A stretch of 36,273 nt of DNA from an uncultured beta proteobacterium (GCA_903893565.1 CAITMU010000101.1:1-36273), one strand, 5' to 3'. Shown: positions 18,099 to 27,975, numbered from the stretch's first letter. Numbers and translations are program-made. Notes: generated from the letters alone by a model not told the origin.

Positions 18099-19076
18099 AT
18101 GAGGCAATTTTTAGCCGTTTTATTATGGGTAGGGGTCGTTTATCCATCGATTGCGCAAGTGTCCTCTGATCTTAAGCCTGAGCGTCCCGTTGAATTAATC
18201 GTGGGGGCGGCGCCCAGTGGTGCCAATGATCGTATTGCGCGGGCTTTGCAGCGGGTTTTACAGGATAATAAAATGGTTAATCAAATTTTAGTGATTAACA
18301 AGCCGGGTGCGGGGCAGACGATTGCGTTTAATTATTTAGCCAGCCACCCCCGTAGTGGGGTGCACTTAGGATTGGCCTCTTCGAGTTGGCTGACGACGGT
18401 GGCTGCTGGTCGGGTCAAAGTCACGCATAAGGATGTCACCCCGATTGTTAAAATTTTAGATGAATACCAAGTGTATTTTGTACGTGCTGATTCTGGTATT
18501 CGCACGGGTCGCGATATCATTGAACGATTAAAAAAAGATGCCGGATCGATTTCTTTTGGTTTTTCCACAGCGATGGGTAATCCTATCCATCTGTCCATTA
18601 CCCGTTTTGCCACCTTGGCAATGGTCGACCCGCATAAATTAACGACCGTGGTCTTTGAGTCGGGGACCAATACCGCGATTCAAGTGGCGGGTAAGCAATT
18701 AGATGTTGGCGTACAAAGCCCGGGGAGTGCTCTACAGTTGACCCAGTCCGGACGACTTCGATTGCTGGCGGTAGCGGGTCCACGGCGTATGCCGGGGGAT
18801 TTATCTAATGTACCCACGTTGCATGAGCAAGGCATTGATGCGCAGGCTAACGTGTTTTATACCTTACTCGGTCCCAAGGGGATGGATCCTCAACAGGTGG
18901 CGTGGTGGGATCAAGCCATTAGCGGCGCTATGCAAAGTGAGCAAATTAAAAAGGATGCTATTTTTAACTACTGGACCATTGATGTGGTTGGCCATCAGGA
19001 ATTACCCGCATTTTTGGATCAGCACTTTAATCAGTATCGTCGCAGTTTGTCGGAACTTGGCATGCTGAAGGAATAA
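18099..19076 (+). CDS. Divergent Bug/TctC-like receptor downstream of the LeuCD-like pair (2 of 7)
   Basis: 325 residues with a signal peptide ending near SIA|Q (residue 19) and a good RBS (GAGGAGAAAG before the ATG). The overall fold pattern is Bug: PVELIVGAAPSG, INKPGAGQ (66-73), VPTLHEQGI. It differs most from the other receptors in this window. The usual PDGYTL is replaced by a PRSGVHLG stretch, and the HVPYKG loop by a VFESGTNT sequence. In Bug structures these loops line the ligand site, so its ligand probably differs. It sits 68 bp after the LeuD-like gene in the same direction, suggesting it collects that enzyme's substrate; this is inference. Confidence 0.82.
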   Translation: MRQFLAVLLWVGVVYPSIAQVSSDLKPERPVELIVGAAPSGANDRIARALQRVLQDNKMVNQILVINKPGAGQTIAFNYLASHPRSGVHLGLASSSWLTTVAAGRVKVTHKDVTPIVKILDEYQVYFVRADSGIRTGRDIIERLKKDAGSISFGFSTAMGNPIHLSITRFATLAMVDPHKLTTVVFESGTNTAIQVAGKQLDVGVQSPGSALQLTQSGRLRLLAVAGPRRMPGDLSNVPTLHEQGIDAQANVFYTLLGPKGMDPQQVAWWDQAISGAMQSEQIKKDAIFNYWTIDVVGHQELPAFLDQHFNQYRRSLSELGMLKE

Positions 19077-19197
19077 AAAAATCAACCATTCAGTGATGCC
19101 CTTTTATTCGTTTTTAATACCACGGCCACGAAGCCGTTTTCTATAATGCTCATAGGCTTGGCGTCATGGCGCGTCGGTTTGATCCAAAGTGCTTATC

Positions 19198-19234
19198 GCA
19201 ACAGGCGTCCTCGCCTGTTGCCCTGATTTTTTTT
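19198..19234 (+). terminator. Strong hairpin terminator
   Basis: GCAACAGGCG (19198-19207) pairs perfectly with CGCCTGTTGC (19212-19221) around a TCCT loop. Eight T start five bases later. It probably ends the LeuCD-Bug transcript, 120 bp after the last stop, and insulates clpB. Confidence 0.75.
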
Positions 19235-19476
19235 AAGGTTCTTCGTCGAATTCACAGCGACAATGAACGGCCTACAAGCTTAATAAATCCATAGCGCAAA
19301 GATGAGTCCCGTCTTAGCAAGGTAGCGCTTGAGAGTTTTAGAGGGGCGACGAAAAAATAATAGGGTTAATGGGGGGGGCTTTCCTCCTTTTTGGTTTATT
19401 TTTCAATCTTCGTTTGCGCTGGATCTAATAAAACCCTTGTAAAAACATTATATTGCGACTTCTTCTAGGCTATCAC

Positions 19477-19504
19477 CTTGAATCGAATGCTTTCCGCCCC
19501 ATAT
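19477..19504 (+). promoter_or_regulatory. Sigma-32 heat-shock promoter of clpB
   Basis: -35 box CTTGAAT (19477-19483), 13-bp spacer, -10 box CCCCATAT (19497-19504). This matches the RpoH consensus (CTTGAAA, CCCCATNT) almost fully. It lies 33 bp before the clpB ATG, so transcription should start near 19511. Confidence 0.85.
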
Positions 19505-19536
19505 AGCCCATAGAATGATTGATATTAGGAGACGTG

Positions 19537-22134
19537 ATGCGAATCGATAAATTGACCACCCTTTTTCAGCAAGCTCTCGCTGATGCGCAAAGTGCGGCTG
19601 TACGATATGACAATGCTTATATCGAGCCCCAGCATCTGTTGTTTGCTTTGTTGGCCCAGCAGGAGGGGGGTACGGCTTCGATTCTCTCCCGTGCGGGAGG
19701 CAATCTTTCTGTGCTCCGCCTTAATCTCACGCAAGCCCTCGAACGCTTGCCAAAAGTAGAGGGTAATGGTGGGGACATTCATTTATCTCGAGATCTCACC
19801 AATCTATTAAATATCGCGGAAAAGCAGTCGCAGAAGTACGCCGATAAATTCGTGGCCTCTGAAATGTTTTTACTCGCCTTGATGCAAGACAAGGCGGAGA
19901 CGGGGCGTTTACTCAAGCAATGCGGAGTCAATCAAACGCAACTAGAAAACGCCATCCAAGCGGTAAGAGGTCAGGAGGGTGTGCAGAATGCAGAGGCCGA
20001 GTCGAGTCGCGAGTCGTTAAAAAAATATACGATGGATTTGACCGAGAGGGCCAGTGCAGGAAAACTTGATCCGGTGATTGGTCGAGATGATGAAATTCGT
20101 CGAGTTATCCAGATTTTACAAAGAAGAACGAAGAATAATCCGGTGCTCATTGGTGAGCCTGGCGTGGGAAAGACCGCCATTGTGGAGGGTTTAGCCCAGC
20201 GGATCGTGAATGGTGAAGTGCCTGAATCATTAAAAAATAAACGCGTCTTGTCCTTGGATATGGCCTCTTTGTTGGCGGGGGCTAAATTTCGCGGTGAATT
20301 TGAAGAGCGTCTCAAATCGGTTCTAAAGGAAATTGCTCACGAAGAGGGGCAAATCATCGTTTTTATTGATGAACTGCATACCATGGTGGGTGCGGGTAAA
20401 GCCGAGGGCGCCATGGATGCGGGCAATATGTTAAAGCCCGCATTAGCTCGGGGTGAATTGCATTGTGTGGGTGCGACCACTTTGGATGAGTATCGAAAGT
20501 ATGTGGAAAAAGATGCCGCTTTAGAGCGACGTTTTCAAAAAGTACTGGTCGAAGAGCCCAGTGTGGAAAGCACGATTGCTATTTTACGAGGCTTAAAGGA
20601 AAAGTACGAATTGCATCACGGCATTGAGATCACGGATCCGGCGATTGTGGCGGCGGCTGAGCTGGCCAATCGATATATTACCGATCGATTCTTGCCAGAC
20701 AAAGCCATTGACCTTATTGATGAGGCCGCCTCAAGAGTCAAAATGGAAATCGACTCCAAGCCCGAGTCGATGGATAAACTCGATCGGCGTTTGATTCAGT
20801 TGAAAATCGAACGTGAGGCCGTTAAAAAAGAAAAAGACGAGGCTTCTAAAAAACGCTTGCAGTTGATTCAGGAAGAAATCAAATTACTAGAGCGTGAGTA
20901 TGCCGATTTGGAGGAGATTTGGAAGGCAGAAAAAGCCCAAGTTCAAGGCAGCGCCCATGTGAAAGAGGAAATTGATCGGGTGCGTGCCGATATTGTGAAG
21001 CTGCAGCGAGAAGGTAAATTAGACCGAGTGGCAGAGTTGCAATATGGTCGTTTGCCACAATTGGAGGCGCAGTTAAAACAAGCCGAACGATTGGGCGGCG
21101 CGCAGCCCCAGCATAAACTGTTACGCACACAGGTTGGCACGGAGGAGATTGCTGAGGTGGTGTCTCGAGCCACGGGAATTCCGGTTTCTCGCATGATGCA
21201 AGGTGAGCGCGAGAAATTAATCAATATGGAAAATCGGTTGCACGCGCGAGTCGTGGGGCAAGATGAGGCCGTACGCTTAGTGGCCGATGCGATACGTCGT
21301 TCTCGCGCAGGCTTAGGGGACCCTAATCGGCCTTATGGATCCTTTCTGTTTCTGGGGCCTACCGGTGTGGGTAAAACGGAGTTATGTAAAACGCTGGCTG
21401 AATTTTTATTCGATTCTTCCGATCACTTAATCCGAATCGATATGTCCGAATTCATGGAAAAGCATTCGGTGGCCCGTTTAATCGGTGCCCCTCCGGGCTA
21501 TGTGGGATATGAGGAAGGGGGGTATTTAACCGAAGCGGTGCGACGTAAACCTTATTCGGTGATTTTGCTCGATGAGATTGAAAAAGCACACCCGGATGTG
21601 TTTAACGTTTTATTGCAAGTGCTGGACGATGGGCGGATGACGGATGGTCAGGGGCGGACCGTTGATTTTAAAAACACGGTGATTGTGATGACCTCCAACA
21701 TGGGCTCCCAGATGATCCAGCAGATGCAAAACGATGATTACCAAATCATTAAGCTAGCCGTCTTAGGCGAAGTGAAGGCCCATTTCCGACCAGAATTTAT
21801 TAACCGGATCGATGAGATCGTCGTGTTTCATTCGCTAGATGAAAAACATATCGAGTCGATAGCGAAAATTCAGTTGGAATATTTGGAAAAACGTTTAATG
21901 GCGATGGAAATGAAAATCACCTTCAGTCCAGCGGCACTAAGAGAGCTGGCGGCGGCCGGATTTGATCCACTCTACGGGGCAAGGCCTTTAAAAAGAGCGA
22001 TCCAGTCGCAGTTGGAAAACCCCCTGTCTAAGCTCATTTTGGAGGGCCGCTTTATGGCTAAGGATACGATTTTAGTGAATGTGACTAAAAGTGGGGTGTT
22101 TAGTTTTGAAAAGGATGAGACATCGGTCGTTTAA
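19537..22134 (+). CDS. clpB: ClpB disaggregase (Hsp100 ATPase)
   Basis: 866-residue-class Hsp100 protein from the ATG at 19537, chosen because TAGGAG lies just upstream; a TTG at 19519 would add six residues. MRIDKLTT is the canonical ClpB start. Domains in order: Clp N-domain (about 1-145), AAA-1 with Walker A GEPGVGKT (206-213) and VFIDELHT, the long coiled-coil middle domain (about 410-525; ERREADLEEIW-type heptads), AAA-2 with GPTGVGKT (about 605) and [10 protein letters not shown], and the C-terminal D2-small domain with [10 protein letters not shown]. It solubilises aggregated proteins with DnaK. No ClpP-binding loop is evident, as expected for ClpB. Heat-shock control is shown by its RpoH promoter. 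Confidence 0.97.
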   Translation: MRIDKLTTLFQQALADAQSAAVRYDNAYIEPQHLLFALLAQQEGGTASILSRAGGNLSVLRLNLTQALERLPKVEGNGGDIHLSRDLTNLLNIAEKQSQKYADKFVASEMFLLALMQDKAETGRLLKQCGVNQTQLENAIQAVRGQEGVQNAEAESSRESLKKYTMDLTERASAGKLDPVIGRDDEIRRVIQILQRRTKNNPVLIGEPGVGKTAIVEGLAQRIVNGEVPESLKNKRVLSLDMASLLAGAKFRGEFEERLKSVLKEIAHEEGQIIVFIDELHTMVGAGKAEGAMDAGNMLKPALARGELHCVGATTLDEYRKYVEKDAALERRFQKVLVEEPSVESTIAILRGLKEKYELHHGIEITDPAIVAAAELANRYITDRFLPDKAIDLIDEAASRVKMEIDSKPESMDKLDRRLIQLKIEREAVKKEKDEASKKRLQLIQEEIKLLEREYADLEEIWKAEKAQVQGSAHVKEEIDRVRADIVKLQREGKLDRVAELQYGRLPQLEAQLKQAERLGGAQPQHKLLRTQVGTEEIAEVVSRATGIPVSRMMQGEREKLINMENRLHARVVGQDEAVRLVADAIRRSRAGLGDPNRPYGSFLFLGPTGVGKTELCKTLAEFLFDSSDHLIRIDMSEFMEKHSVARLIGAPPGYVGYEEGGYLTEAVRRKPYSVILLDEIEKAHPDVFNVLLQVLDDGRMTDGQGRTVDFKNTVIVMTSNMGSQMIQQMQNDDYQIIKLAVLGEVKAHFRPEFINRIDEIVVFHSLDEKHIESIAKIQLEYLEKRLMAMEMKITFSPAALRELAAAGFDPLYGARPLKRAIQSQLENPLSKLILEGRFMAKDTILVNVTKSGVFSFEKDETSVV

Positions 22135-22225
22135 TCTACTTAAGAATTTGAAGGCTTTTACTGCCTTAAAGGGTAACAAAAACAATGGGTTAATCCCCCA
22201 ATGACTGTTGAGCCTGAGCCCTTAG

Positions 22226-22242
22226 GTAGCCGTCTTGGCTAC
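22226..22242 (+). repeat. Short hairpin GTAGCC/GGCTAC in the leader of the unknown gene
   Basis: GTAGCC (22226-22231) and GGCTAC (22237-22242) form a perfect 6-bp stem with a 5-base loop, 56 bp before the chosen start at 22298. It has no T-tract. It may influence translation or be fortuitous. Confidence 0.35.
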
Positions 22243-22297
22243 GGGGGGTGCAATAGAGTCTTTACCTTCAGGGGGAAGGTCGGTAAGCTCATCGTCT

Positions 22298-22834
22298 ATG
22301 AATATCCATCAAATCCAAATGGTTTTTGATCCAGGCGAGGATCGCATCCTGATGCGCTTATCCACCCTGGATCAGGCCGAATTTAGATTTTGGTTGACGC
22401 GTCGCTATGTGAAGCTCTTGTGGTCGGTGCTGATGCAACGTATCGATTCCGATCCCCAATCGTCTTTGCCGGTGCCGCGTGATCCTCATTCACGCCGTGT
22501 CATTATGGGATTTGAGCAAGAGCAAGCCGTGCAAAACGATTCATTTTCCCAAGATTTTAATTCTCATGCCGCGAAACTACCCTTGGGGGAGTCTCCCGTC
22601 TTGTTAACCCGTATTGCTTTAAATCCCACGGCGGATGGACAACATATTTTTTCTGTACATCCCGAAAAAGGATTCGGAATCAATATAACCGTCGATCACC
22701 ATTTTGTTCGTAAACTCATTCAATTAATTGTCGAGACGGTGAAACAAACGGATTGGAATTTGGCGTTACTGAGCGACACGGATTTTACGCCTCCCGGTCA
22801 ATCGAGCGGCTTGTTACCTCACCAATTAAATTGA
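22298..22834 (+). CDS. Conserved-looking protein of unknown function
   Basis: 178 residues from the ATG at 22298 (MNIHQIQMVFDPGEDRILMRLST). The longer reading starts at a TTG at 22235 inside a hairpin and adds an unlikely Ser/Gly-rich leader. I do not recognise the family. The protein is soluble and has no signal peptide. It begins with a beta-rich stretch and an ILMRLST..Q.EFRFWLTRRYVKLLW helix. A long polar loop follows, and it ends with another beta-hairpin plus helix (VDHHFVRKLIQLIVETVKQTDW). It lies 163 bp after clpB and 20 bp before a Bug gene, and may be co-transcribed with either. The function cannot be inferred. Confidence 0.65.
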   Translation: MNIHQIQMVFDPGEDRILMRLSTLDQAEFRFWLTRRYVKLLWSVLMQRIDSDPQSSLPVPRDPHSRRVIMGFEQEQAVQNDSFSQDFNSHAAKLPLGESPVLLTRIALNPTADGQHIFSVHPEKGFGINITVDHHFVRKLIQLIVETVKQTDWNLALLSDTDFTPPGQSSGLLPHQLN

Positions 22835-22854
22835 TACGTTAAGAGTCTAGCGCT

Positions 22855-23853
22855 ATGTTTGGAATCGTTATCGGCAACGCGTTGCAAAGCCTCGTTTTTA
22901 CCGCGATCGGGGTTTTGGGGCTAGGAGTCGCCCTTGGTCCTGCTCATGCGCAAAAATATCCACAGCGCGCCATTCGCTTCATAATTCCTTTTTCTGCCGG
23001 GGGGGCTGCAGATATCCCTGCTCGTATTTTGGGGCAAAAGTTATCTGAACGATTCAATCAGCAGGTCGTCATTGAAAACCGTTCAGGGGCTGGTTCCACA
23101 ATGGGGGCTGAATTAGCCTCTAGGGCGGCACCGGACGGCTACACCTTGTTCATGATTAGCAATACTCACTTTGTGAGTGCGGCTTTGTATAAAAAACTCA
23201 CTTATGATGCTTTAAATGATTTCACACCGATTAGTCAAATGACGAGTGCACCGAATGTGTTGGTGGTGCATCCTTCCTTGCCGGTGAATTCGATTAAAGA
23301 GCTTATACGGTTGGCGAAGTTACAACCGAACCGCATCGATTTTGCTTCATCAGGCAATGGCAGCACCCAGCATTTGACCGGTGCATTGTTCATGAAAATG
23401 GCTGATATTCGCTTAACGCATGTGCCTTATCGAGGCAGTGCACCCGCCACGGCTGATTTATTAGCAGGCCAAGTCACGGTGGGCTTTCCGGGTATTGCCG
23501 GTATGTTGCCTTTTATCAATAGTGGAAAATTACGCGCCTTAGGGGTCACGGGGGCAAAGCGCGCTTTGCAGTTGCCTCAGGTGCCCACCATAGCGGAGGC
23601 GGGAGTGGCTGGTTATGAAATGGTGGCTTGGTTCGGCGTCTCGGGACCCAAATTAATGGCCAGAGACTTGCAATTACAAATTCATGGAGAATTACTACAA
23701 GCTTTGAAGAGTCATGACTTTCAGAAGAATTTACAAAGTGCTGGGCATGAAATTGTATTTCAGGAAACCCCAGAAAAATTCTATGATTTTTTAAAGATGG
23801 AATCCATTAAATGGGCACAGGTCGTACGCGATAGTGGGGCTCGGGTAGAGTAG
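22855..23853 (+). CDS. Bug/TctC periplasmic receptor (3 of 7)
   Basis: 332 residues. A long signal peptide cleaves near AHA|QKYP (residues 30-33). Canonical motifs: PFSAGGAAD (45-53), ENRSGAGS (74-81), PDGYTL (93-98), VHPSLPVNS, HVPYRGSAP and PTIAEAGV. It retains all the standard ligand-loop signatures, unlike the copy beside the LeuD-like gene. It follows the unknown gene at 22298 by 20 bp, so the two are likely one transcript. A T-tract terminator lies right after it. The ligand is unknown; no transporter membrane subunit is near. Confidence 0.9.
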   Translation: MFGIVIGNALQSLVFTAIGVLGLGVALGPAHAQKYPQRAIRFIIPFSAGGAADIPARILGQKLSERFNQQVVIENRSGAGSTMGAELASRAAPDGYTLFMISNTHFVSAALYKKLTYDALNDFTPISQMTSAPNVLVVHPSLPVNSIKELIRLAKLQPNRIDFASSGNGSTQHLTGALFMKMADIRLTHVPYRGSAPATADLLAGQVTVGFPGIAGMLPFINSGKLRALGVTGAKRALQLPQVPTIAEAGVAGYEMVAWFGVSGPKLMARDLQLQIHGELLQALKSHDFQKNLQSAGHEIVFQETPEKFYDFLKMESIKWAQVVRDSGARVE

Positions 23854-23874
23854 TCGTTGATAGCATCATGGATT

Positions 23875-23897
23875 GCCCCGCTAGGGCGCTTTTTTTT
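23875..23897 (+). terminator. Intrinsic terminator after the Bug gene, overlapping the end of recQ
   Basis: GCCC (23875-23878), loop CGCTA, GGGC (23884-23887), then GC and eight T (23890-23897). The last two T belong to the complement of the recQ stop codon (23896-23898), so the convergent genes share these bases. Confidence 0.65.
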
Positions 23898-25728
23898 ACT
23901 GCGAACCGGTTCGTATAATTTCTAGTATGGCGTGACCATAGCGTTCTAGTTTTTTAGCGCCTATGCCAACGATACGCGATAGGGCTTCAAAACTTTGCGG
24001 CACTTGGGTGACCAGTTGCAAAAGGGTTGCATCATTAAAAATAACGTAGGCGGGTACGGCTTGCTCTTGCGCTTGCAAAAAACGCCAATCTTTTAGCTCA
24101 TTTAAGAGCTTAGTTTGTGACGCGGTGAGGCTTGATTGATTGCTCGAAGCGGCTTTAGAGCCTTTTTTCAAGGCAGCAATCACTCGGCGCATCGATACGG
24201 GTTGACTGCCATTTAACACCGCGACACTGCTTTGCGTTAACTCTAAGGCGCCGTAGGCTTCGTGATTGGGTTTTGCATAGCCTAGACTGACTAATTGACG
24301 AAAGATGGTCTTCCAAGTGGCTTCGTCGATATCGGTGCCGATACCATAGACACTTAATGTATCGTGCCGCCACTGCGTGATGCGTTCGGTTTTTTTTCCG
24401 CGCAGCACATCAATGAGGTGCCCCGCACCAAAGCGCTGTTGGGTGCGGTATATCGCCGACAGTGCTTTGCGTACGGGTTCCGTTGCATCCCAAGTTTGAG
24501 GCGGATTTAAACAGTTATCGCAATTGCCACAGGCTTGGCTGACTTCTCCGAAGTAGTGGAGTAGATGCACCCTTCGGCATCCTGCACTTTCACATAAGCC
24601 CAGTAAGGCGTCGAGTTTGGTATAGAGCACTCGTTTAAAGGTTTCGCCTGCATCCGATTGCTCAATCATGCGTCTTTGTTGCACTACATCGGCTAAGCCA
24701 TAGCTCATCCAGGCATCGGCTGCTGCCCCATCGCGTCCAGCACGTCCCGTTTCTTGGTAATAGCCTTCAATACTTTTGGGAAGATCGAGGTGGGCGACAA
24801 AGCGCACATCGGGTTTGTCGATACCCATACCAAAGGCAATGGTGGCTACCACCACGATGCCTTCTTCTCTTTGAAAGCGCATTTGGTTTTTGCTACGGGA
24901 AGCGGTATCCATACCGGCGTGATAGGGAATGGCACGAACGCCTTGGGTGGCCAACCAATGAGCCGTCTCGTCGACTTTGCGCCTAGATAGGCAGTAAACG
25001 ATACCGGAGTCCCCTGGATGATCTTCTTCGATAAAGCGGAGTAATTGCGCTCTGGCATCGAGTTTGTCGACAATGCAGTAACGAATATTTGGCCGATCAA
25101 AACTGGCGACAAATAGGCGGGCTTTTTCTAATTTAAGTCGAGTAATGATTTCTTGTCTTGTTTGTGGATCGGCGGTGGCCGTCAGCGCAATCCGAGGCAC
25201 TTCGGGAAATCGTTCATGCAAGACAGAGAGTTGTAGGTATTCAGGCCGAAAATCATGACCCCATTGAGAGACACAGTGAGCCTCATCGATGGCAAAGAGC
25301 GCAATCGGTGTTTGATCCAGCAACTCGAGCATGCGTGCCATCATCAATCGCTCGGGCGCGATGTAGAGTAAATCCAGCTCACCATTGGCAAAGGCGCGCT
25401 CGAGACGATTCACCGCCTCCCCTTCGATGGAAGAATTTAATGCCGCTGCTGCTAGGCCCAATTGTTTGAGTGCTGCGACCTGATCTTGCATGAGCGCAAT
25501 AAGCGGGGAGATGACCACGGCGGTGCCTCGGCGCAAGAGCCCGGGTAATTGATAGCACAGGGATTTGCCGCCTCCGGTGGGCATGAGCACGAGGGCGTCT
25601 CCGCCTTGGCTCATGTGATCAACAATATCCCATTGAGCGCCCCGAAAAGCGCTGTGTCCGAAGGTGTTATTCAGGATCGATAAAGCGGTGGGGTATAAAG
25701 AGTCTTCGGTGTCTTTTTGTGGGGGCAC
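23896..25728 (-). CDS. recQ: ATP-dependent DNA helicase RecQ
   Basis: 610 residues, the same length class as E. coli RecQ. Helicase core: motif 0 [10 protein letters not shown], Walker A TGGGKS (51-56), DEAH (148-151), [11 protein letters not shown], motif [15 protein letters not shown] and [10 protein letters not shown]. The zinc subdomain cysteines are seen in [12 protein letters not shown]...CGNCDNC. The winged helix follows ([11 protein letters not shown]), and an HRDC domain sits at the C-terminus (about 525-600). It unwinds DNA in recombination and fork repair. The start is GTG (25726-25728). No ATG is near and no clear RBS is seen, so initiation may be weak. The gene is downstream of a dioxygenase gene on the same strand, with a large dyad between them. 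Confidence 0.95.
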   Translation of the reverse strand: MPPQKDTEDSLYPTALSILNNTFGHSAFRGAQWDIVDHMSQGGDALVLMPTGGGKSLCYQLPGLLRRGTAVVISPLIALMQDQVAALKQLGLAAAALNSSIEGEAVNRLERAFANGELDLLYIAPERLMMARMLELLDQTPIALFAIDEAHCVSQWGHDFRPEYLQLSVLHERFPEVPRIALTATADPQTRQEIITRLKLEKARLFVASFDRPNIRYCIVDKLDARAQLLRFIEEDHPGDSGIVYCLSRRKVDETAHWLATQGVRAIPYHAGMDTASRSKNQMRFQREEGIVVVATIAFGMGIDKPDVRFVAHLDLPKSIEGYYQETGRAGRDGAAADAWMSYGLADVVQQRRMIEQSDAGETFKRVLYTKLDALLGLCESAGCRRVHLLHYFGEVSQACGNCDNCLNPPQTWDATEPVRKALSAIYRTQQRFGAGHLIDVLRGKKTERITQWRHDTLSVYGIGTDIDEATWKTIFRQLVSLGYAKPNHEAYGALELTQSSVAVLNGSQPVSMRRVIAALKKGSKAASSNQSSLTASQTKLLNELKDWRFLQAQEQAVPAYVIFNDATLLQLVTQVPQSFEALSRIVGIGAKKLERYGHAILEIIRTGSQ

Positions 25729-25807
25729 GTTGCGCTTGTATTGGAATGGCCTGTCAGTTTTTTTTGGCAGGTGGAGGACGCTCAGGGCCTTCCAGTCTTT
25801 ATCCTAT

Positions 25808-25832
25808 CTTATGTGCATTTCATGCACATAAG
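25808..25832. repeat. Perfect 11-bp inverted repeat upstream of recQ
   Basis: CTTATGTGCAT (25808-25818), spacer TTC, ATGCACATAAG (25822-25832), located about 80 bp before the recQ start and 57 bp after the dioxygenase stop (minus-strand order). No T-tract follows on either strand, so an operator or an mRNA hairpin is more likely than a terminator. Confidence 0.6.
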
Positions 25833-25888
25833 GATTCAGACAATGGGCAGAAGGGACGGCAGGAGGGGAGTAGGGGAGGCGACAACGA

Positions 25889-26776
25889 TTAGTGGGTCTT
25901 TGCGGGCGGTCTTAACGCGGCTACCCCATCTTCTTCGCTGGCTGAAATCGTGGTGCGGATCATGTAGCGGGGCTTATTCATCGCCCAAGGGCGGCCGCGG
26001 TGCATGCTGGCGCGGTTATCCCACATCACAAAATCCCCGTTTTGCCACACATGTTCGTAGCGGTGTGCGGGATCAGCGGTGGCGATATGCATGAGTTCAT
26101 CAATCAGCGCTAGCGCCTCGGGGTCTGGCATCCCTTCGATCGCGTAGGTGTGGGAGGCGATATAAAGAGCCACCCGTCCATTGGCGGGGTTTTGCCAACA
26201 CATCCGCCAACAAGCCGGAGGCAGTGCGTCTTTTTCTCGTTGCGAGGCAAGGCTAGGGTCGATTTTTGCGCGGGAGTGACCGTAGCTGTGCCAGGCAAAA
26301 CTTTTTTCCAGTTGTTTTTTTAGGCTCTCGGGCAATCGAAGCCAGGTGGCGCGTTGGGAAATAAATTCCGTTTCTCCGCCCTCGCCAGGAATGGTGCGAG
26401 CCGATAATAATGAGGCTAAGGCCGGGGTCTGACGAAAGGAGCTATCGGTGTGCCACAGTTGATTGGCTTTTGCCCGTAAGGCTTCTTTATGGCCCGGGGG
26501 AACGAGTTGCTGAGTGTCTTTATCGATATTGGTGAGTATGGAAAAAGGCGTGCCTTCTCCAATAGAGCCCACTTTAGCGGTTTCTAAATTTCCGAATCGA
26601 CGTGAAAAGCCCACTTGAACGGCATCGTCCGTGGGTTGATTGCGAAACACTAATACGGAATACTCTTCAAAGGCCTGGCGAACGGCTTTGTAAGCGGATT
26701 CATCTTGAGCGACCTCGGCCATGGATAGACCGCGAATTTCGGCGCCCACTTCGGGGTGTAGGGGAATGATTTGCAT
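25889..26776 (-). CDS. Fe(II)/2-oxoglutarate dioxygenase, TfdA/TauD family
   Basis: 295 residues. The facial triad is visible: His109 and Asp111 in LWHTDSSF, and distal His259 in WDNRASMHRGRPW. The 2-oxoglutarate-binding Arg is Arg274 in YMIRTT. The N-terminal IIPLHPEVGAEIRGLSM fits the family start. HTDSSF and MHRGRPW are closest to TfdA-type enzymes, which cleave ether bonds of aryloxyalkanoates or hydroxylate carboxylate or sulfonate side chains. The segment around 188-200 (PPACWRMCWQNPANG) is unusual where relatives have a plain 'HPVVR.HP..G'. The Bug gene upstream on the same strand is 176 bp away with a terminator-like hairpin between, so the two are probably separate units. The substrate is not readable. 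Confidence 0.85.
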   Translation of the reverse strand: MQIIPLHPEVGAEIRGLSMAEVAQDESAYKAVRQAFEEYSVLVFRNQPTDDAVQVGFSRRFGNLETAKVGSIGEGTPFSILTNIDKDTQQLVPPGHKEALRAKANQLWHTDSSFRQTPALASLLSARTIPGEGGETEFISQRATWLRLPESLKKQLEKSFAWHSYGHSRAKIDPSLASQREKDALPPACWRMCWQNPANGRVALYIASHTYAIEGMPDPEALALIDELMHIATADPAHRYEHVWQNGDFVMWDNRASMHRGRPWAMNKPRYMIRTTISASEEDGVAALRPPAKTH

Positions 26777-26855
26777 AGGAAGAGTCAGTGAAATAAATAA
26801 ACGGGTTCGCTCAATCAGAATTCGGTGTCTTCATCAACCGAACATTCATTGTACT

Positions 26856-26892
26856 AAAAAAAAGAGGCGCCAGTGTTTAAAACCAAACACTG
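26856..26892 (-). terminator. Minus-strand terminator between Bug gene and dioxygenase
   Basis: CAGTGTTT (26871-26878) pairs with AAACACTG (26885-26892) around a six-base loop. On the minus strand the stem is followed, after seven bases, by eight T (complement of 26856-26863). It fits termination of the upstream Bug transcript. Confidence 0.6.
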
Positions 26893-26952
26893 CGTTTGAA
26901 AAAACATTCTACCGTGTCGAAAAAGGTCGTGACAGACAAAAATACCCATGGA

Positions 26953-27975
26953 TTATTCGGCTTGAATATGCGCTTCTTGGATGAGTTTTCCCCACAGGGG
27001 TAACTCGCGGCGAATGTGTTGAGAAAATTGCTCTGGACTATTCAGTATGGGTTCCATGCCTTGGCTTAAGAGTCGTTTAACGACCTCTTTTTCTTGAATG
27101 GTTTTAATGAGGCCTTGATTGATTTTCATCACGATCTCTACTGGTGTGTTGGCGGGGGCTAAGAGGCCAAACCACGTGCTGGCATCAAAACCGGGCAGTC
27201 CGGCTTCGGCGATGGTGGGAATCTCAGGCAGTAAAGCGGAGCGTTTGCTTGAACCAACGGCAATGGGCCGAATCTTCCCGCTGGGGATTAAGGGGGCGGA
27301 GGTGAGGATGCTGTCGTACATGAGTTGGGTTTGTCCGCCCACCAAGTCGATCATCGCTGGGGCTGCTCCCTTGTAGGGGATATGCAAAAAACTCACCTTA
27401 GCCATGCTTTTTAACATTTCGATTCCCAGGTGCGTAACAGAGCCAGCCCCAGCCGTACCGAAGCTGAGTTTTCCGGGTTGTGCTTTAGCCAGAGCGATGA
27501 GTTGTTTAAGATTTTTTACCGGCAAAGACGGATGCACGACGATGATAAAGCCTGCCGCTGAGATCATCGAGATAGGATAAAAATCTTTTACAGAGTCATA
27601 ATTGATTTTGCGATACAGGTGAGGCACGACACATAAGGTGGCCATGCTGCCTAAGAGGAGGGTATAGCCGTCGGCGGGTGCTTTGGCGACATATTCCGTC
27701 GCTATGGTGCCGCTGGCGCCGGTGCGCGGTTCGACGACAACCGATTGACCGAAGGACTCGGAGAGTTTTTGCGCGGCCAAACGGGCGCTAAAGTCGAGGG
27801 GGCCACCTGGGGCGGATCCGGTCACGATCCGCACGAGTTTTTGGGGGTATGGGTTCATTTTTTCCAACGATTGAGCCCCACTCTGAGGGACGGTCAAGAA
27901 CAAAGCGGGCAAGATAAGCGCTCTGATCAAAGTGTGGCCTAAGGAGGAGGATGTTGAATATGTGGAGTTTTTCAT
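26953..27975 (-). CDS. Bug/TctC periplasmic receptor (4 of 7)
   Basis: 340 residues from the ATG at 27975 (MKNSTYSTSS), chosen because it gives a normal signal peptide. A TTG at 28032 would put 19 extra residues ahead of it. The signal segment is about 14-35 with cleavage near SGA|Q. Motifs: APGGPLDF (55-62), EPRTGASG (82-89), ADGYTL, VHPSLPVKN, HIPYKGAAP, PTIAEAGLPGF. It is transcribed away from the VOC/monooxygenase array across a roughly 120-bp divergent promoter region, so it could be controlled by the same signal as that array. Confidence 0.88.
   Translation of the reverse strand: MKNSTYSTSSSLGHTLIRALILPALFLTVPQSGAQSLEKMNPYPQKLVRIVTGSAPGGPLDFSARLAAQKLSESFGQSVVVEPRTGASGTIATEYVAKAPADGYTLLLGSMATLCVVPHLYRKINYDSVKDFYPISMISAAGFIIVVHPSLPVKNLKQLIALAKAQPGKLSFGTAGAGSVTHLGIEMLKSMAKVSFLHIPYKGAAPAMIDLVGGQTQLMYDSILTSAPLIPSGKIRPIAVGSSKRSALLPEIPTIAEAGLPGFDASTWFGLLAPANTPVEIVMKINQGLIKTIQEKEVVKRLLSQGMEPILNSPEQFSQHIRRELPLWGKLIQEAHIQAE

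Larger units (their letters stand above)
19077..19536. other. Intergenic region before clpB with terminator and heat-shock promoter
   Basis: No coding frame. It contains a small hairpin ACGGC/GCCGT followed by four T (19122-19141), a strong 10-bp terminator hairpin (19198-19234) and the sigma-32 promoter of clpB. Confidence 0.7.

Noticed and set aside
22201..22330. Small ORF starting at ATG 22201 (MTVEPEPLG...)
   Set aside because: It overlaps the start of the better-supported gene at 22298 in another frame and lacks an RBS.
25889..26776. Naming the dioxygenase tfdA (2,4-D degradation)
   Set aside because: Only the generic family motifs match; no chlorophenol or catechol genes of a tfd cluster are nearby.
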